Shown here: positions 40,747 through 49,995 of the stretch, in pieces
How positions within the stretch are numbered: the stretch's first letter is position 1
Layout: each line of letters opens with the position of its first letter
From: Kibdelosporangium sp. MJ126-NF4
Lineage (GTDB): Bacteria; Actinomycetota; Actinomycetes; Mycobacteriales; Pseudonocardiaceae
Direction: 5' to 3'
NCBI RefSeq assembly: GCF_000826545.1
Contig: NZ_CDME01000010.1
Location: 62,001 to 126,000, forward strand
Length of the DNA stretch: 64,000 nt
The notes under the pieces: model-generated
What the model saw: the letters and a program-made list of their open reading frames with translations, nothing else
The model's database searches: none
What the model was told of the DNA's origin: nothing
Translations under genes and position numbers: made by a program

Positions 40747-43334
40747 CAGCTGGATTTCCCCTCAGATGTTTTCCGGTTGACGTAGCGGTGTGTGCCGTAA
40801 CCGACGGCGGCCAGCAGCAGGATCCCCAGGCCGATCAGGCTGCCGATCCCCCAGTCGGGCACCTTCGTGCGTGTCGCGGCGACGGCGGTGGCGCTCTTGA
40901 TGTCGCCGATGGGCAGTCGCGCTGCCGGGGTGACCGGCGAATCGGCCGCGTTCAGCCACGACTTGCCCGCCACGCCCGGCGCACTGGCCACACTGGTGAC
41001 CAGGTCGCTCGGCTCGTTGCCGTGTTTGGGCAGGCCGCCGTCGGACAACAGCTTGGCCCGCAACGCTTCGGCGGTGTCCCGCACGTCGAGGCCCACCGCA
41101 TCGCGCGCGCCCGCGACGGCGGCGTTGACCGCCACATCCGCGGTGTCGACGGACTTTTCGGCCAGTGCGTCAACGGCCCTGGTCAACGCGTTGGCGCGAG
41201 CCGAGGTCCAGTCGCCGGGGGCACCGTCGCTGGGGGCCTCGCCCCGCTTGCGGCCGTTGAGCGCTTCGATCGCGGCGGCGGTCGAGACGAGGTCGCCGGT
41301 GTCGCACTGCTCGGTCTTCATGCTGGCAGGGAACGTGCCGTCGGCGCACTGGCGCTTGATCAACAAGGTCAACGCGGCGCCGGACTGCTCGTCGTCCGCC
41401 GCAGTCGCCAGGAGAGTCCACGCGTGCCTGCGAACCGTGTTGTCGGAGTCGGCGAACTCGCCGCGGTCGGCGAACTTCCCGTCCGGCGCGAGTGTTGCGG
41501 CCAGGTCGGTCCGCAACTGGTCGACGGTCGCGCGGATCTCGTCGGTGGCGTCGTCGCCGTGACTCAGGAAGCCCGAGACGACACGGAGTTTCGCCAATGG
41601 CTCCGCGTACACCGCGGAGTCCTTCTCGTAGGGCGCGCCGTACGCGAACGCCTTGACCGATTCCTGGCGCAGCAGGAACTTCGACACCCGCTCCACCACT
41701 TCGGGCTGCTCGCCCAGTACACGCAGGGCCAGTACGAGGTCCGCCGTGGCGTCGTAGTCCACGAACGTCTCGCCGTTCTCGGTGACCTCGACGTGGTCGC
41801 CGCCGACGAGCTTGTGCGCCAGGTAGTCGCCGAGGCGTCCGGCCGGTGACTGAGCCGGAGCCGGTTGCTGCGGGATCGTCGGCGGGGGCGTGACGACAGT
41901 GGTCGTCGGTGTGCTGGGTGCGGGCTTGAGTGTGGCACCGGTGGCGCGCCGTGGTTTCGGCTTCGGGGTCGGCTTGGATGTGTGGGGTTTCGGCTGTGCG
42001 GCCTGCTGCGTGGTGGCAGGCGGTGTGGCCGCGGGTGGCTGCTGCTGCGGTGCCGGGGTTTCCAAGGCAGGTCGCGATGGCGCGGGAACCTCGCACAGCG
42101 ACCGGCTCGCTGTTGTGGTCGTTGTCGGCGGTGTGGAGCCGGTGCCCTTGGTGAGGTCGTAGAAGCCGACTTCGGACAGCGCCAGCGAGGCCTGGGCACT
42201 GGCTCGGACCCACTTGTCGAGCCCGCCGGGGCCCTCGCTTTTGGCTTTCTCGTACGCTTCCGGCATGTAGTGGATCGCGCCGATCTCCGTGCCGATCGCC
42301 GTGTTCGCGTCGGCCGGTTTCACCTGAGCCGACTTGATGAACGCCGCGCCCTTGGCGACCTCGGCCTGCGCGCCGCCCGCTTCGGCGAGCGCCTGCACGA
42401 TCAGCCCGGTGCTGTTGGTGTTCGGGTTCTCGGTTCCGACGCCGCCACCCCAGCCACCACTGGGCTTCTGGTTGGCCTTCAGCCAGCCGACTGCTCTGGC
42501 GATCGGCAGGTCCAGGCACGGTGCGCCTGCCTTGCGCGCGGCCAGCAGCGCCGACAGGCCTATACCGGTGGAGTCTCCGTCCGTGGGCGACACGCCGTGG
42601 GCCTTGCCCTCATTGCACGTGGAGACCTTGTACCCGGCCGGGTTGACGTGGTCGCCCGTCTCGGTGGTCTTGATGTACGCGTAGAAGACCCGGAAGTAGC
42701 CCTCGGAACACTGTTGCGTCACCAGCCTGTCCAACGCCAACTGGTCGACCTCACCGACACCGGCGAGGCCTATGACGCCGAGCGCCTGGCCGAACGTGTT
42801 GGCGTTGTTGCCGACCGACTCCGCGAGATCCGGGTCCTTGGAGTAGTCGCTGACCCTGCCCTTGTCGGGGCCGGACCGCATCACCGCGGCCTTGGTCTCG
42901 GCCACCATGTCGTAGCCGTCGAAGTTGCGGGGGTTGTGGCCGGAGACCTCGGCGGCGACAAGCACTTTGGCCGCGGCGCCGCCGACGATGACCTTGTCGT
43001 AGCCCATGCCCGGGGCCAGGCCGTCCCAGGTGAAGTAGTCGGTGGCGTGCCCGCCCTCGTCCAGGTACTTGGCGATCGGTGCCGCGGACTTGCCATCTCC
43101 GGAGGCGTGCATCGCGAGCAGGACGTCGATCATCAGGCCGTGGTCGGGCAGTTCGGTGCCCAGCGGGTTCTCCAGCGTGCCGTCCGGCTTGAGCTGTCTG
43201 GCCAGCCACTGGGAGTTGGCGTGGGCCGCGGGCTGGTCCCGTTCTGCCTCGGCGGTACCGACGACGACCCCGGCGAAGGAGACGGATAACAGCGCGGCGA
43301 TGGCGGCGAACTGGCGGCGACGCGACCGGAGCAC
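40746..43334 (-). CDS. Membrane-anchored double alpha-toroid protein (transcobalamin/prenyltransferase-like repeats)
   Basis: An 862-residue surface protein. The GTG at 43334 follows aaggag by 6 nt. After a signal peptide come two alpha/alpha-barrel regions of the prenyltransferase/squalene-oxidase-repeat type (about 30-390 and 490-790; repeats such as PSGGWGGGVGTENPNTNSTG, GLIVQALAEAGG, TGDLVSTAAAIEALNG). They are joined by a Pro/Lys/Thr-rich linker. A C-terminal membrane anchor ends the protein (SLIGLGILLLAAVGYG). The same fold forms the alpha-domain of intrinsic factor and transcobalamin. The gene lies directly under a cobalamin riboswitch and heads the ECF operon, so B12 binding at the surface is the leading hypothesis. 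Confidence 0.78.
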   Translation of the reverse strand: MLRSRRRQFAAIAALLSVSFAGVVVGTAEAERDQPAAHANSQWLARQLKPDGTLENPLGTELPDHGLMIDVLLAMHASGDGKSAAPIAKYLDEGGHATDYFTWDGLAPGMGYDKVIVGGAAAKVLVAAEVSGHNPRNFDGYDMVAETKAAVMRSGPDKGRVSDYSKDPDLAESVGNNANTFGQALGVIGLAGVGEVDQLALDRLVTQQCSEGYFRVFYAYIKTTETGDHVNPAGYKVSTCNEGKAHGVSPTDGDSTGIGLSALLAARKAGAPCLDLPIARAVGWLKANQKPSGGWGGGVGTENPNTNSTGLIVQALAEAGGAQAEVAKGAAFIKSAQVKPADANTAIGTEIGAIHYMPEAYEKAKSEGPGGLDKWVRASAQASLALSEVGFYDLTKGTGSTPPTTTTTASRSLCEVPAPSRPALETPAPQQQPPAATPPATTQQAAQPKPHTSKPTPKPKPRRATGATLKPAPSTPTTTVVTPPPTIPQQPAPAQSPAGRLGDYLAHKLVGGDHVEVTENGETFVDYDATADLVLALRVLGEQPEVVERVSKFLLRQESVKAFAYGAPYEKDSAVYAEPLAKLRVVSGFLSHGDDATDEIRATVDQLRTDLAATLAPDGKFADRGEFADSDNTVRRHAWTLLATAADDEQSGAALTLLIKRQCADGTFPASMKTEQCDTGDLVSTAAAIEALNGRKRGEAPSDGAPGDWTSARANALTRAVDALAEKSVDTADVAVNAAVAGARDAVGLDVRDTAEALRAKLLSDGGLPKHGNEPSDLVTSVASAPGVAGKSWLNAADSPVTPAARLPIGDIKSATAVAATRTKVPDWGIGSLIGLGILLLAAVGYGTHRYVNRKTSEGKSS

Positions 43335-43426
43335 TCTCTTCTCCTTCGACACGGGGAGGAGAGATCGACCTGACATCGAGCGTCACCCCCTGCTTTACGC
43401 GACAGTGGTTGTGGACGAACCGGCCC

Positions 43427-43518
43427 TGGACGGTGACCCGACTTGTCACCAGAGGTGACCCACGGTTGCGCGACAGTGCCGGACTTCGACCGGCTTCCCC
43501 ATCACAGGCGGTTGGCTA
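43427..43518 (-). ncRNA. Cobalamin riboswitch controlling the ECF/alpha-toroid operon
   Basis: Read on the minus strand, the conserved core is present: GGGGAAGCCGGTCGAAGTCC, then GCACTGTCGCGCAACCG, then a B12-box-like CAAGTCGGGTCACCGTCC. It ends about 90 nt before the GTG at 43334. Cobalamin binding should switch the operon off, so uptake is made when B12 is scarce. Confidence 0.88.
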
Positions 43519-43575
43519 TGGAGTTGTTGGGCACAAACGATCCGACTCTAACACCCGCGTAGCAAGCCGGTATAC

Positions 43576-43611
43576 CGCTTGTAGGCCAATGCGGGCATTG
43601 GCCTACAAGCG
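43576..43611 (-). terminator. Strong hairpin after the single alpha-toroid gene
   Basis: A 17-bp perfect stem (cgcttgtaggccaatgc and its complement) with a 2-nt loop begins 8 bp beyond the stop codon at 43619. It ends the first transcript just before the second riboswitch begins, so the two transcripts are controlled independently. Confidence 0.8.
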
Positions 43612-43618
43612 ATCTTGG

Positions 43619-44665
43619 TCACGCCCGGCAGGCCAACACCGGAGCGTGGGGCTCGGAACCGGCCGCGCTCAGCGTCGCCAGGCTGGGGCCGCCGAGGCCG
43701 AGCGTCGCCTGTGCGGTGGCGCGCACCACGGTCGACGGGTTGTATCCAGTGGCGTCATAGGGGATCGCGCCCCGGTTTTCCACAACACCGTTGCAGGCGA
43801 CCTGGACACTCTTGATGAACTGCTTGGCGTTGGCGAACGCCGCATGCCGCCCGCCCGCCTTGAGTGCCTGGGCCGCGAGGCCCGTGGTGTTGGTGTTCGG
43901 CTGCGTGGCCGGGTCACCTTGCGTCGCGGAGATGCCGCCGTTGGCCTGCTGCTTGCTGATCAGCCAGGCCAGGCCTTCCTGTGCGTCGGTGGTCCGGCCG
44001 GTCGCCAGCAGCGCCTGCGTCACCATCGCGGTCGCGTCCGTGTCGCTCTGGCAGGTGGGGGCGCTGAGGACGATCGGGAAGCCGCCGTCCGGGCACTGGG
44101 TGCCGACCGCGAAGTCCACAGCGGCCGAGGGAACGCCGCCGGGCGTGCGCTTGAGCGTGATGATCGCCAGCGACTGGCCGAACGCGTTGCTGTAGTCGCC
44201 GAACTCGGAGCGGTCGGAGAACCGGCCGGACGGCGTGAGCAGGCCACGCAGACGCGTCGGCAGGTCCACACCGCCGAACGACGCCGGGTCCAGGCCACGT
44301 ACCTGCGCCGCCAGTGACACCTTCGCGGTGGCGCCCACGTACGACTCGGTCGTGCCGTCGCCGATGTAGCCGCTGAGGATCTCCGGCTTGGCCAGCCAGG
44401 TGATCGCCTTGCCGCCGTTGGTCCCGGACACACCGGCCGACGCGAACGCGAAGATGCCGTCGATGGTCAGACCCTGGTCGGGGTACTTCGTCCCGCCGAA
44501 GTCCACTTCGAACCGTTCGCCGTCGACCATCTGGCGGGCCAGCCAGCCCGCTGCCGCGTCGGCGCGGTCGGTGGTGCGGGTCTCGTGGGCGGCGGCCACA
44601 CCGGAAACGGTGGTGACCGTGGCCGTGGCGCACGCCAGCGCGACGGCTAAGGAACGGAGTCTCAT
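43619..44665 (-). CDS. Secreted single alpha-toroid protein (transcobalamin alpha-domain-like)
   Basis: A 348-residue exported protein. ATG 44665 starts a signal peptide (RLRSLAVALACATATV, cleavage near GVAAA); an earlier GTG/ATG-type start at 44695 would precede it by ten residues. The body consists of alpha-toroid repeats (AAAGWLARQMVDG, YPDQGLTIDGIFAFASAG, CPDGGFPIVL, TDATAMVTQALLATG, TNTTGLAAQALKAGG) homologous to each half of the double-toroid protein. No anchor, so it is probably released. It has its own cobalamin riboswitch and terminator. Predicted to bind cobalamin or a related corrinoid outside the cell. Confidence 0.78.
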   Translation of the reverse strand: MRLRSLAVALACATATVTTVSGVAAAHETRTTDRADAAAGWLARQMVDGERFEVDFGGTKYPDQGLTIDGIFAFASAGVSGTNGGKAITWLAKPEILSGYIGDGTTESYVGATAKVSLAAQVRGLDPASFGGVDLPTRLRGLLTPSGRFSDRSEFGDYSNAFGQSLAIITLKRTPGGVPSAAVDFAVGTQCPDGGFPIVLSAPTCQSDTDATAMVTQALLATGRTTDAQEGLAWLISKQQANGGISATQGDPATQPNTNTTGLAAQALKAGGRHAAFANAKQFIKSVQVACNGVVENRGAIPYDATGYNPSTVVRATAQATLGLGGPSLATLSAAGSEPHAPVLACRA

Positions 44666-44756
44666 GAGTTCTGGAGCCTTTCTCCGGTGCGGCACCGGAG
44701 TCAGGGCTCCGCCCTGAGTCCCGGCCCGCGAACCACGACGGGATGGACGAGATCAC

Positions 44757-44862
44757 ACCGAGGCGGCGGGTGTTCGGGCTCGCCACTCGTAACCGCGTAG
44801 TGGCACACCGTTGCGGGTCAGCGCCGGACTCTCACCGGACTTCCCCCACTGCCAGGGTTTTC
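44757..44862 (-). ncRNA. Cobalamin riboswitch upstream of the secreted alpha-toroid gene
   Basis: On the minus strand: GGGAAGTCCGGTGAGAGTCC, then GCTGACCCGCAACGG, a variable hairpin, then the B12 box GCGAGCCCGAACACCCGCC. It starts immediately after the prpR stop codon and ends ~90 nt before the start at 44665. Consensus matches are near complete. Confidence 0.92.
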
Positions 44863-44875
44863 CTGCGGGGGATTC

Positions 44876-46285
44876 TTACCACGTTCCCGGTTCCGACGGA
44901 TACGGCACGAACGTGCTCCTGCTCTCATCGACACGCAGCGGCCTGCCGATCATCGGGAAGGCCCGCTGCGGGCAGGCGGCGCGTTCGCACACTTTGCATC
45001 CCATGCCGATCGGCGTGACTGCCGCGTCCGCGCCGAGCGCGAGCCCGTCGGAGTACACCAGCCTGCGGGCGTGCCGCAGTTCGCAGCCCATGCCCACCAC
45101 GAACGTCTTCCCCGGATCGCCGTGCCCACCGGCCGCGCGGCTGACCGTGCGCGCGATCCAGAAGTACTTCTTGCCGTCCGGCAGCTCGGCGATCTGGGTG
45201 AGGATCCGGCCGGGTGAGCCGAACGCCTCGTAGATGATCCACAGTGGACATGATCCGCCCACTTTGGAGAAGTGGAAGCCGGTGGCGGACTGGCGTTTGG
45301 AGATGTTGCCCGCCCGGTCGACGCGGACGAACGAGAACGGTACCCCGCGGGAGCCCCTGCGCTGCAACGTCGACAGCCGATGGCACACCGACTCGAACCC
45401 GACGCCGAACTGGTCACACAGCCGCGCGATGTCGTAGCGGTGGCGTTCCGCCGCTCCCAGGAAAACCCGATACGGCAACACCAACGCGCCCGCGTAGTAG
45501 TTGGCCAGGCCGATGCGGGCCAGCCCACGGGCGGTGCCGTCGCTGAACGGCCATTCCCGTGCCAGCCTGTCGATCACATCACCCGCCTCCAGCAGCGCCA
45601 GCTGTGACGCCAGGCGGAACGCTGCCTGCCCTGGGCGAAGACCGGCGGACACACGCAGTACTCGGCTGGCCGAATCGTAGCGGTGTTGCTCGTCGCCCAA
45701 GTCCGTTGTCGTGACCTGGATTCCGTGTCGCTGCTCCAGTCGCGCGACCAGTCTGCTGCGCACCTCGCCGGGACGCAGGCCGAGGTCGGTCGCGAGGCGT
45801 TCGGCGGGCTCGTCCAGTTCCTTGACGTAGTTGTGCCGCTGGTGGAAGTAGTCGCGGATCTCCTCGTGCGGCTGTTGCGTGGCACCCCGGTCCATGCCCT
45901 GCTCGGCGACGAGCGCGGCGACGTTCTCGGTCGCCTCACGGTACTTGCGGTGCAGGTTGACCAGGACATGCGCGACACCAGGCAGCTTCGTGGTCAGCTC
46001 GTCCAGTTCGGTAGCGGAGATCCGGCCGCCTGCCGCCTGGTCGCCGAAGACGTCACGGACCTCGGCGACCAGGCGCGCGGTGTCCTGCGCGGCGAAGAAC
46101 TCCACGTCCACACCGAACGTCTCGGTCAGCCGCAGGAGCACGGAGAGCGTCAACGGCCGGGTGTTGTGTTCCATCTGGCTGACGTAACTCGGTGAGACGT
46201 CCAACAGCCGCGCCAGTTCGGCCTGGCTCATCGAGCGACCTTCCCGCAGCTGCCGCAGCCGTCCGCCCGCGTAGGTCTTCTCCAC
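44876..46285 (-). CDS. prpR: PrpR/RamB-type regulator with HTH and C-terminal Cys-rich domain
   Basis: A 469-residue short-chain fatty-acyl-type regulator. N-terminal XRE HTH (about residues 9-64; SQAELARLLDVSPSYVSQME), an IrrE-like middle region, and a C-terminal DUF2083 part with GGSCPLW, GMGCEL and GMGCKVCERAACPQRAFP. In M. tuberculosis PrpR the latter holds a 4Fe-4S cluster and the protein binds propionyl-CoA or related acyl-CoA. It diverges from prpDC, which fits activation of the methylcitrate cycle by propionyl-CoA. Its 3' end abuts the riboswitch of the alpha-toroid gene. Confidence 0.92.
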   Translation of the reverse strand: MEKTYAGGRLRQLREGRSMSQAELARLLDVSPSYVSQMEHNTRPLTLSVLLRLTETFGVDVEFFAAQDTARLVAEVRDVFGDQAAGGRISATELDELTTKLPGVAHVLVNLHRKYREATENVAALVAEQGMDRGATQQPHEEIRDYFHQRHNYVKELDEPAERLATDLGLRPGEVRSRLVARLEQRHGIQVTTTDLGDEQHRYDSASRVLRVSAGLRPGQAAFRLASQLALLEAGDVIDRLAREWPFSDGTARGLARIGLANYYAGALVLPYRVFLGAAERHRYDIARLCDQFGVGFESVCHRLSTLQRRGSRGVPFSFVRVDRAGNISKRQSATGFHFSKVGGSCPLWIIYEAFGSPGRILTQIAELPDGKKYFWIARTVSRAAGGHGDPGKTFVVGMGCELRHARRLVYSDGLALGADAAVTPIGMGCKVCERAACPQRAFPMIGRPLRVDESRSTFVPYPSEPGTW

Positions 46286-46297
46286 ACATCGAGGTTA

Positions 46298-46330
46298 ACA
46301 ACCTTGACAACCTTCAGTGGAACCTTCACA
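46298..46330. promoter_or_regulatory. Repeated acaacctt motif between prpR and prpD
   Basis: acaacctt occurs at 46298-46305 and 46307-46314 (9-bp spacing), followed by aacctt at 46321-46326; a TTGACA lies at 46304-46309. The position 13-45 bp before prpR and ~90 bp before prpD suits PrpR binding and autoregulation. It does not match the published RamB/PrpR TTTGC-type sites I remember, so assignment to PrpR is tentative. Confidence 0.45.
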
Positions 46331-46416
46331 ACACTTGACACCCAGGAACGGTGACAGCCTCACCCGAACGATGTGAAGCTGAGGGAACAGCATCACAACG
46401 TTCACAAGGGGACAGG

Positions 46417-47898
46417 ATGTTCGACCACACGGTCCGTACCTACCCGTCCGTCGAATCGCTGCCGCGACAGGGGCAACTCGCGTGGAAACTGGCCGAGGTC
46501 GCGACCGATCCCGTACCGGTGACACCCGACGTCACCGAGATGGTGATCAACCGTGTCATCGACAACGCGGCCGTCGCGGCGGCGTCCCTCACCCGCTCCT
46601 CGGTCGCCGCCGCACGCGACCAGGCGACCCGGCACCCGAAGACACCGGGAGCCAGTGTTCTCGGCGTCACTGGGCGGTTCTCGCCGGAATGGGCGGCGTG
46701 GGCCAACGGCGTCGCGGTGCGGGAACTGGACTACCACGACACGTTCCTGGCCGCGGACTACTCGCACCCCGGCGACAACATCCCGCCGATCCTCGCCGTG
46801 GCCCAGCACACCGGCCGCACCGGCGCCGACCTGGTGCGCGGTATCGCCGCTGGCTACGAGCTGCAGGTCGACCTGGTGACCGGGATCTGCCTGCACGAAC
46901 ACAAGATCGACCACGTGGCCCATCTGGGCCCGTCGGCGGCGGGCGGGATCGGCGCGCTGCTCGGCCTGGACACCGAGACGGTGTACCAGGCGATCGGTCA
47001 GGCTCTGCACACCACCACGGCCACACGGCAGTCCCGCAAGGGCGAGATCTCGTCGTGGAAGGCCTATGCACCGGCGTTCGCGGGCAAGGTCGCTGTGGAG
47101 TCCGTCGACCGGGCGATGCGTGGCCAGGGTGCGCCGAGCCCGATCTACGAAGGCGAGGACGGCGTGATCGCGTGGCTGCTCGGCGGCCCCGACGCTGTCT
47201 ACACAGTGCCGCTGCCCGAGCCCGGCGAGGCCAAGCGGGCGATTCTGCGCACGTACACGAAACAACACTCGGCGGAGTACCAGAGCCAGGCACTGATCGA
47301 CCTGGCACGCAGGCTGGGACCGCGGATCGGTGATCTCGGCCAGGTGCGACGGATCGTGATCCACACCAGCCACCATACGCACTACGTCATCGGTTCGGGC
47401 GCGGGCGACCCGCAGAAGTACGACCCCCAGGCCAGCCGGGAAACACTGGACCACTCGATCCCGTACATCTTCGCTGTGGCCCTGCAGGACGGCGCGTGGC
47501 ACCACGTGGACTCGTACACCCGGCAGCGGGCCACGCGGCCGGGCACCGTCGAACTGTGGCAGAAGATCACCACAACCGAGGATCCGGAGTGGACGAAGCG
47601 CTACCACGCTCCCGAACCCGCGTTCGGCGGCCGGGTCGAGGTCGAACTCACTGACGGGACGACGATCACCGACGAGATCGCCGTCGCCGACGCCCATCCC
47701 GCCGGAGCACGGCCCTTCGGACGGGAGCAGTACATCGCCAAGTTCCGCGCACTGGCCGACGGGGTGATCGCCGAGGACGTCCAGGACCGGTTCGTCGACG
47801 CGGTGTCGCGACTGGACACGCTCACCGCCGACGAGGTCGCGGCACTCGCGTTGCCCGCCATCGCCGAACTCCCGTCCACGACCAAGGGGATCCTGTGA
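46417..47898 (+). CDS. prpD: 2-methylcitrate dehydratase (MmgE/PrpD family)
   Basis: A 493-residue enzyme of the methylcitrate cycle, converting 2-methylcitrate to 2-methyl-cis-aconitate. Family marks are [39 protein letters not shown] and [14 protein letters not shown] 46417 has AAGGGGA 6 nt upstream. It overlaps prpC as GTGA. It belongs to the B12-independent route for propionyl-CoA and is divergent from prpR. Confidence 0.95.
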   Translation: MFDHTVRTYPSVESLPRQGQLAWKLAEVATDPVPVTPDVTEMVINRVIDNAAVAAASLTRSSVAAARDQATRHPKTPGASVLGVTGRFSPEWAAWANGVAVRELDYHDTFLAADYSHPGDNIPPILAVAQHTGRTGADLVRGIAAGYELQVDLVTGICLHEHKIDHVAHLGPSAAGGIGALLGLDTETVYQAIGQALHTTTATRQSRKGEISSWKAYAPAFAGKVAVESVDRAMRGQGAPSPIYEGEDGVIAWLLGGPDAVYTVPLPEPGEAKRAILRTYTKQHSAEYQSQALIDLARRLGPRIGDLGQVRRIVIHTSHHTHYVIGSGAGDPQKYDPQASRETLDHSIPYIFAVALQDGAWHHVDSYTRQRATRPGTVELWQKITTTEDPEWTKRYHAPEPAFGGRVEVELTDGTTITDEIAVADAHPAGARPFGREQYIAKFRALADGVIAEDVQDRFVDAVSRLDTLTADEVAALALPAIAELPSTTKGIL

Positions 47899-49004
47899 GC
47901 ACTATCCACAAAGGACTCGCCGGTGTCGTCGTCGACACGACCGGCATTTCCATGGTCAACCCGGAGAGCAACTCGTTGACCTACCGCGGCTATCCCGTGC
48001 AGGACCTGGCCGCGCACTGCCGGTTCGAACAGGTCGCGTACCTGCTGTGGCACGGCGAACTGCCATCGGAAGACCAAGCACGCCACCAGGACGAGTTCGA
48101 ACGCGCGCACAGGGCGCTGCCCCCGAGCCTCCTGCACACGCTCGTCGCACTACCCGATACCGCCCACCCGATGGACGCGCTGCGCACGGCCGTCAGCATC
48201 CTCGGCGCCAACGATCCGCTGGAAGACGACAACTCGCCGACGACCAACCACACCAAGGCATTGCGGCTGTTCGCCGTGCTGCCGTCGGTCGTGGCGTTGA
48301 ACCAGCGGTGGCGTCGTGGCCTGCCAGTCGTCCCTCCGCGAGACGACCTTGGCTACGCCGAGAACTTCCTCCACATGTGCTTCGGCGCTGTCCCCGAGCC
48401 CGAGATCGTCCGCGCGTTCGAGATCTCGCTCGTGCTGTACGCCGAACACAGCTTCAACGCGTCCACATTCACCTCACGAGTGGTCACGTCCACGTTGTCG
48501 GACCTGTACAGCGCGGTCACCGCTGCCATCGGCGCACTGAAGGGCCCGTTGCACGGCGGTGCCAACGAAGCGGTGATGGGCATCTTCGAGGAGATCGGCA
48601 GCGCCGACCGTGCTTCGACGTGGCTCACCGAGGCGCTCCACGCCAAGCGCCGGATCATGGGATTCGGCCACCGCGTGTACAAGAACGGCGACTCACGCGT
48701 GCCCGCCATGCGACAGGCGCTGCAGACCGTCGCCGACGTGCGTGACGGCGAACGACTGCTGCGCTTGTACGAGGCGCTGGCGAATGCCATGTACGAGGCG
48801 AAAGGTCTGCATCCCAACCTGGACTACCCGGCAGGCCCGGCCTACCACCTGATGGGCTTCGACACCCCGATGTTCACGCCGATCTTCGTCGCCGCCCGGA
48901 TCACCGGCTGGACCGCGCACATCATGGAACAGTTGTCGGCCAACAGTCTCATCCGGCCGAGCAGCGTCTACGCCGGGCCGGACGAGCGCGCTGTCATGAG
49001 CTAG
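47895..49004 (+). CDS. prpC: 2-methylcitrate synthase (citrate synthase family)
   Basis: A 369-residue enzyme joining propionyl-CoA and oxaloacetate. The catalytic motifs of the family are clear: [12 protein letters not shown] (His), [15 protein letters not shown] (His) and the Asp in [12 protein letters not shown] region. Length and the [14 protein letters not shown] start fit the PrpC type rather than housekeeping GltA. GTG start coupled to prpD. The operon ends here, with a hairpin at 49042-49065. Confidence 0.93.
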   Translation: MSTIHKGLAGVVVDTTGISMVNPESNSLTYRGYPVQDLAAHCRFEQVAYLLWHGELPSEDQARHQDEFERAHRALPPSLLHTLVALPDTAHPMDALRTAVSILGANDPLEDDNSPTTNHTKALRLFAVLPSVVALNQRWRRGLPVVPPRDDLGYAENFLHMCFGAVPEPEIVRAFEISLVLYAEHSFNASTFTSRVVTSTLSDLYSAVTAAIGALKGPLHGGANEAVMGIFEEIGSADRASTWLTEALHAKRRIMGFGHRVYKNGDSRVPAMRQALQTVADVRDGERLLRLYEALANAMYEAKGLHPNLDYPAGPAYHLMGFDTPMFTPIFVAARITGWTAHIMEQLSANSLIRPSSVYAGPDERAVMS

Positions 49005-49041
49005 ACGTGGTCGCGGCGGGCTGGGGATGGTTGCCAGGAAC

Positions 49042-49065
49042 GTGGTCGATGGGGTCATCGACCAC
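49042..49065. terminator. Hairpin between convergent prpC and prpB
   Basis: A 10-bp perfect stem gtggtcgatg/catcgaccac with loop gggt lies between the two stop codons. Likely terminates prpDC and, from the other side, metE-prpB. Confidence 0.75.
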
Positions 49066-49108
49066 ACAGTACTGGTCGTGGACAGTCCCACGCAGCTGTC
49101 CGGATTCG

Positions 49109-49984
49109 TTACGCCCCAGTAGGACGCGAGGGTATCTCGCGTTGTGGCGACAGGTACTCGTTGGTGCGCACGATCTCCTCGCGTTCGGCGAAGCTGATTA
49201 GGTCGTCGCGCACCGCGGAGCTGTCGCCGTCGGCCATGATCGTGCGCAGCGTGCGCCGAACGGCCGTGATGGCCGCTCGTTGCAGGTCCGACGGGATGAT
49301 GACCAGCCGGTAGCCGAGCGCCCGCAGCCGATCCCGGTCAACCACAGGCGTCTTGCCGCCGTGGAACATGTTGATCAGCTTCGGGTGCGGGATGGCCTCG
49401 GCGATCGCCTCGATCTGCTCGACGCTCTCCGGCGCCTCGACGAAGATCACATCCGCGCCCGCGTCGAGGTATGCCCGTGCGCGCTTGAGAGCCGCGTCGA
49501 AGCCCTCGACCGCGATCGCGTCAGTGCGCGCGATGACCACGAAGTCCGGATCGGTGCGGGCGGCGAGCATGGTGCGCAGTTTGAGCACCATCTCCTCGAC
49601 CGGCACCAGCGACTTGTCGTCCAGATGTCCGCACCGCTTGGGGAACGTCTGGTCCTCGATGTGCAGACCGGCCATTCCGATGCGTTCGTACACCTGGATT
49701 GCGCGGACGGCGTTGACCTCGTTGCCGAAGCCGGTGTCGGCGTCGGCGAGGATCGGCAACGAGGTCACCTCCGCCATCGCGGTGAGCCGGTCGGCGACTT
49801 CGGTGAAACTGAGCAGACCGATGTCGGGCACGCCGAAACTGCGCGCGATCGCCCCGCCGCTGGCGTACACGAGGTCGAAACCGCTTTGCTCGACCAGCCG
49901 CGCGGTCAGTCCGTCGAACGCTCCCGGTGCGACGTGGATACCGTCGCCGTCGATCATCTCGCGCAGACGGCGTGCTCCGGTCAT
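49109..49984 (-). CDS. prpB: 2-methylisocitrate lyase
   Basis: A 291-residue enzyme of the isocitrate-lyase superfamily, cleaving 2-methylisocitrate to pyruvate and succinate. Catalytic KRCGH motif (about residues 115-119), metal ligands in ADADTGFGN, and RTDAIAVEG are present. AGGAGG lies just before the ATG. It is not in the prpDC operon but convergent to it, 11 nt downstream of metE on the same strand. It therefore depends, at least partly, on the cobalamin riboswitch of metE. With prpDC it completes the methylcitrate cycle. Confidence 0.93.
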   Translation of the reverse strand: MTGARRLREMIDGDGIHVAPGAFDGLTARLVEQSGFDLVYASGGAIARSFGVPDIGLLSFTEVADRLTAMAEVTSLPILADADTGFGNEVNAVRAIQVYERIGMAGLHIEDQTFPKRCGHLDDKSLVPVEEMVLKLRTMLAARTDPDFVVIARTDAIAVEGFDAALKRARAYLDAGADVIFVEAPESVEQIEAIAEAIPHPKLINMFHGGKTPVVDRDRLRALGYRLVIIPSDLQRAAITAVRRTLRTIMADGDSSAVRDDLISFAEREEIVRTNEYLSPQREIPSRPTGA

Positions 49985-49995
49985 CAGTCCTCCTT

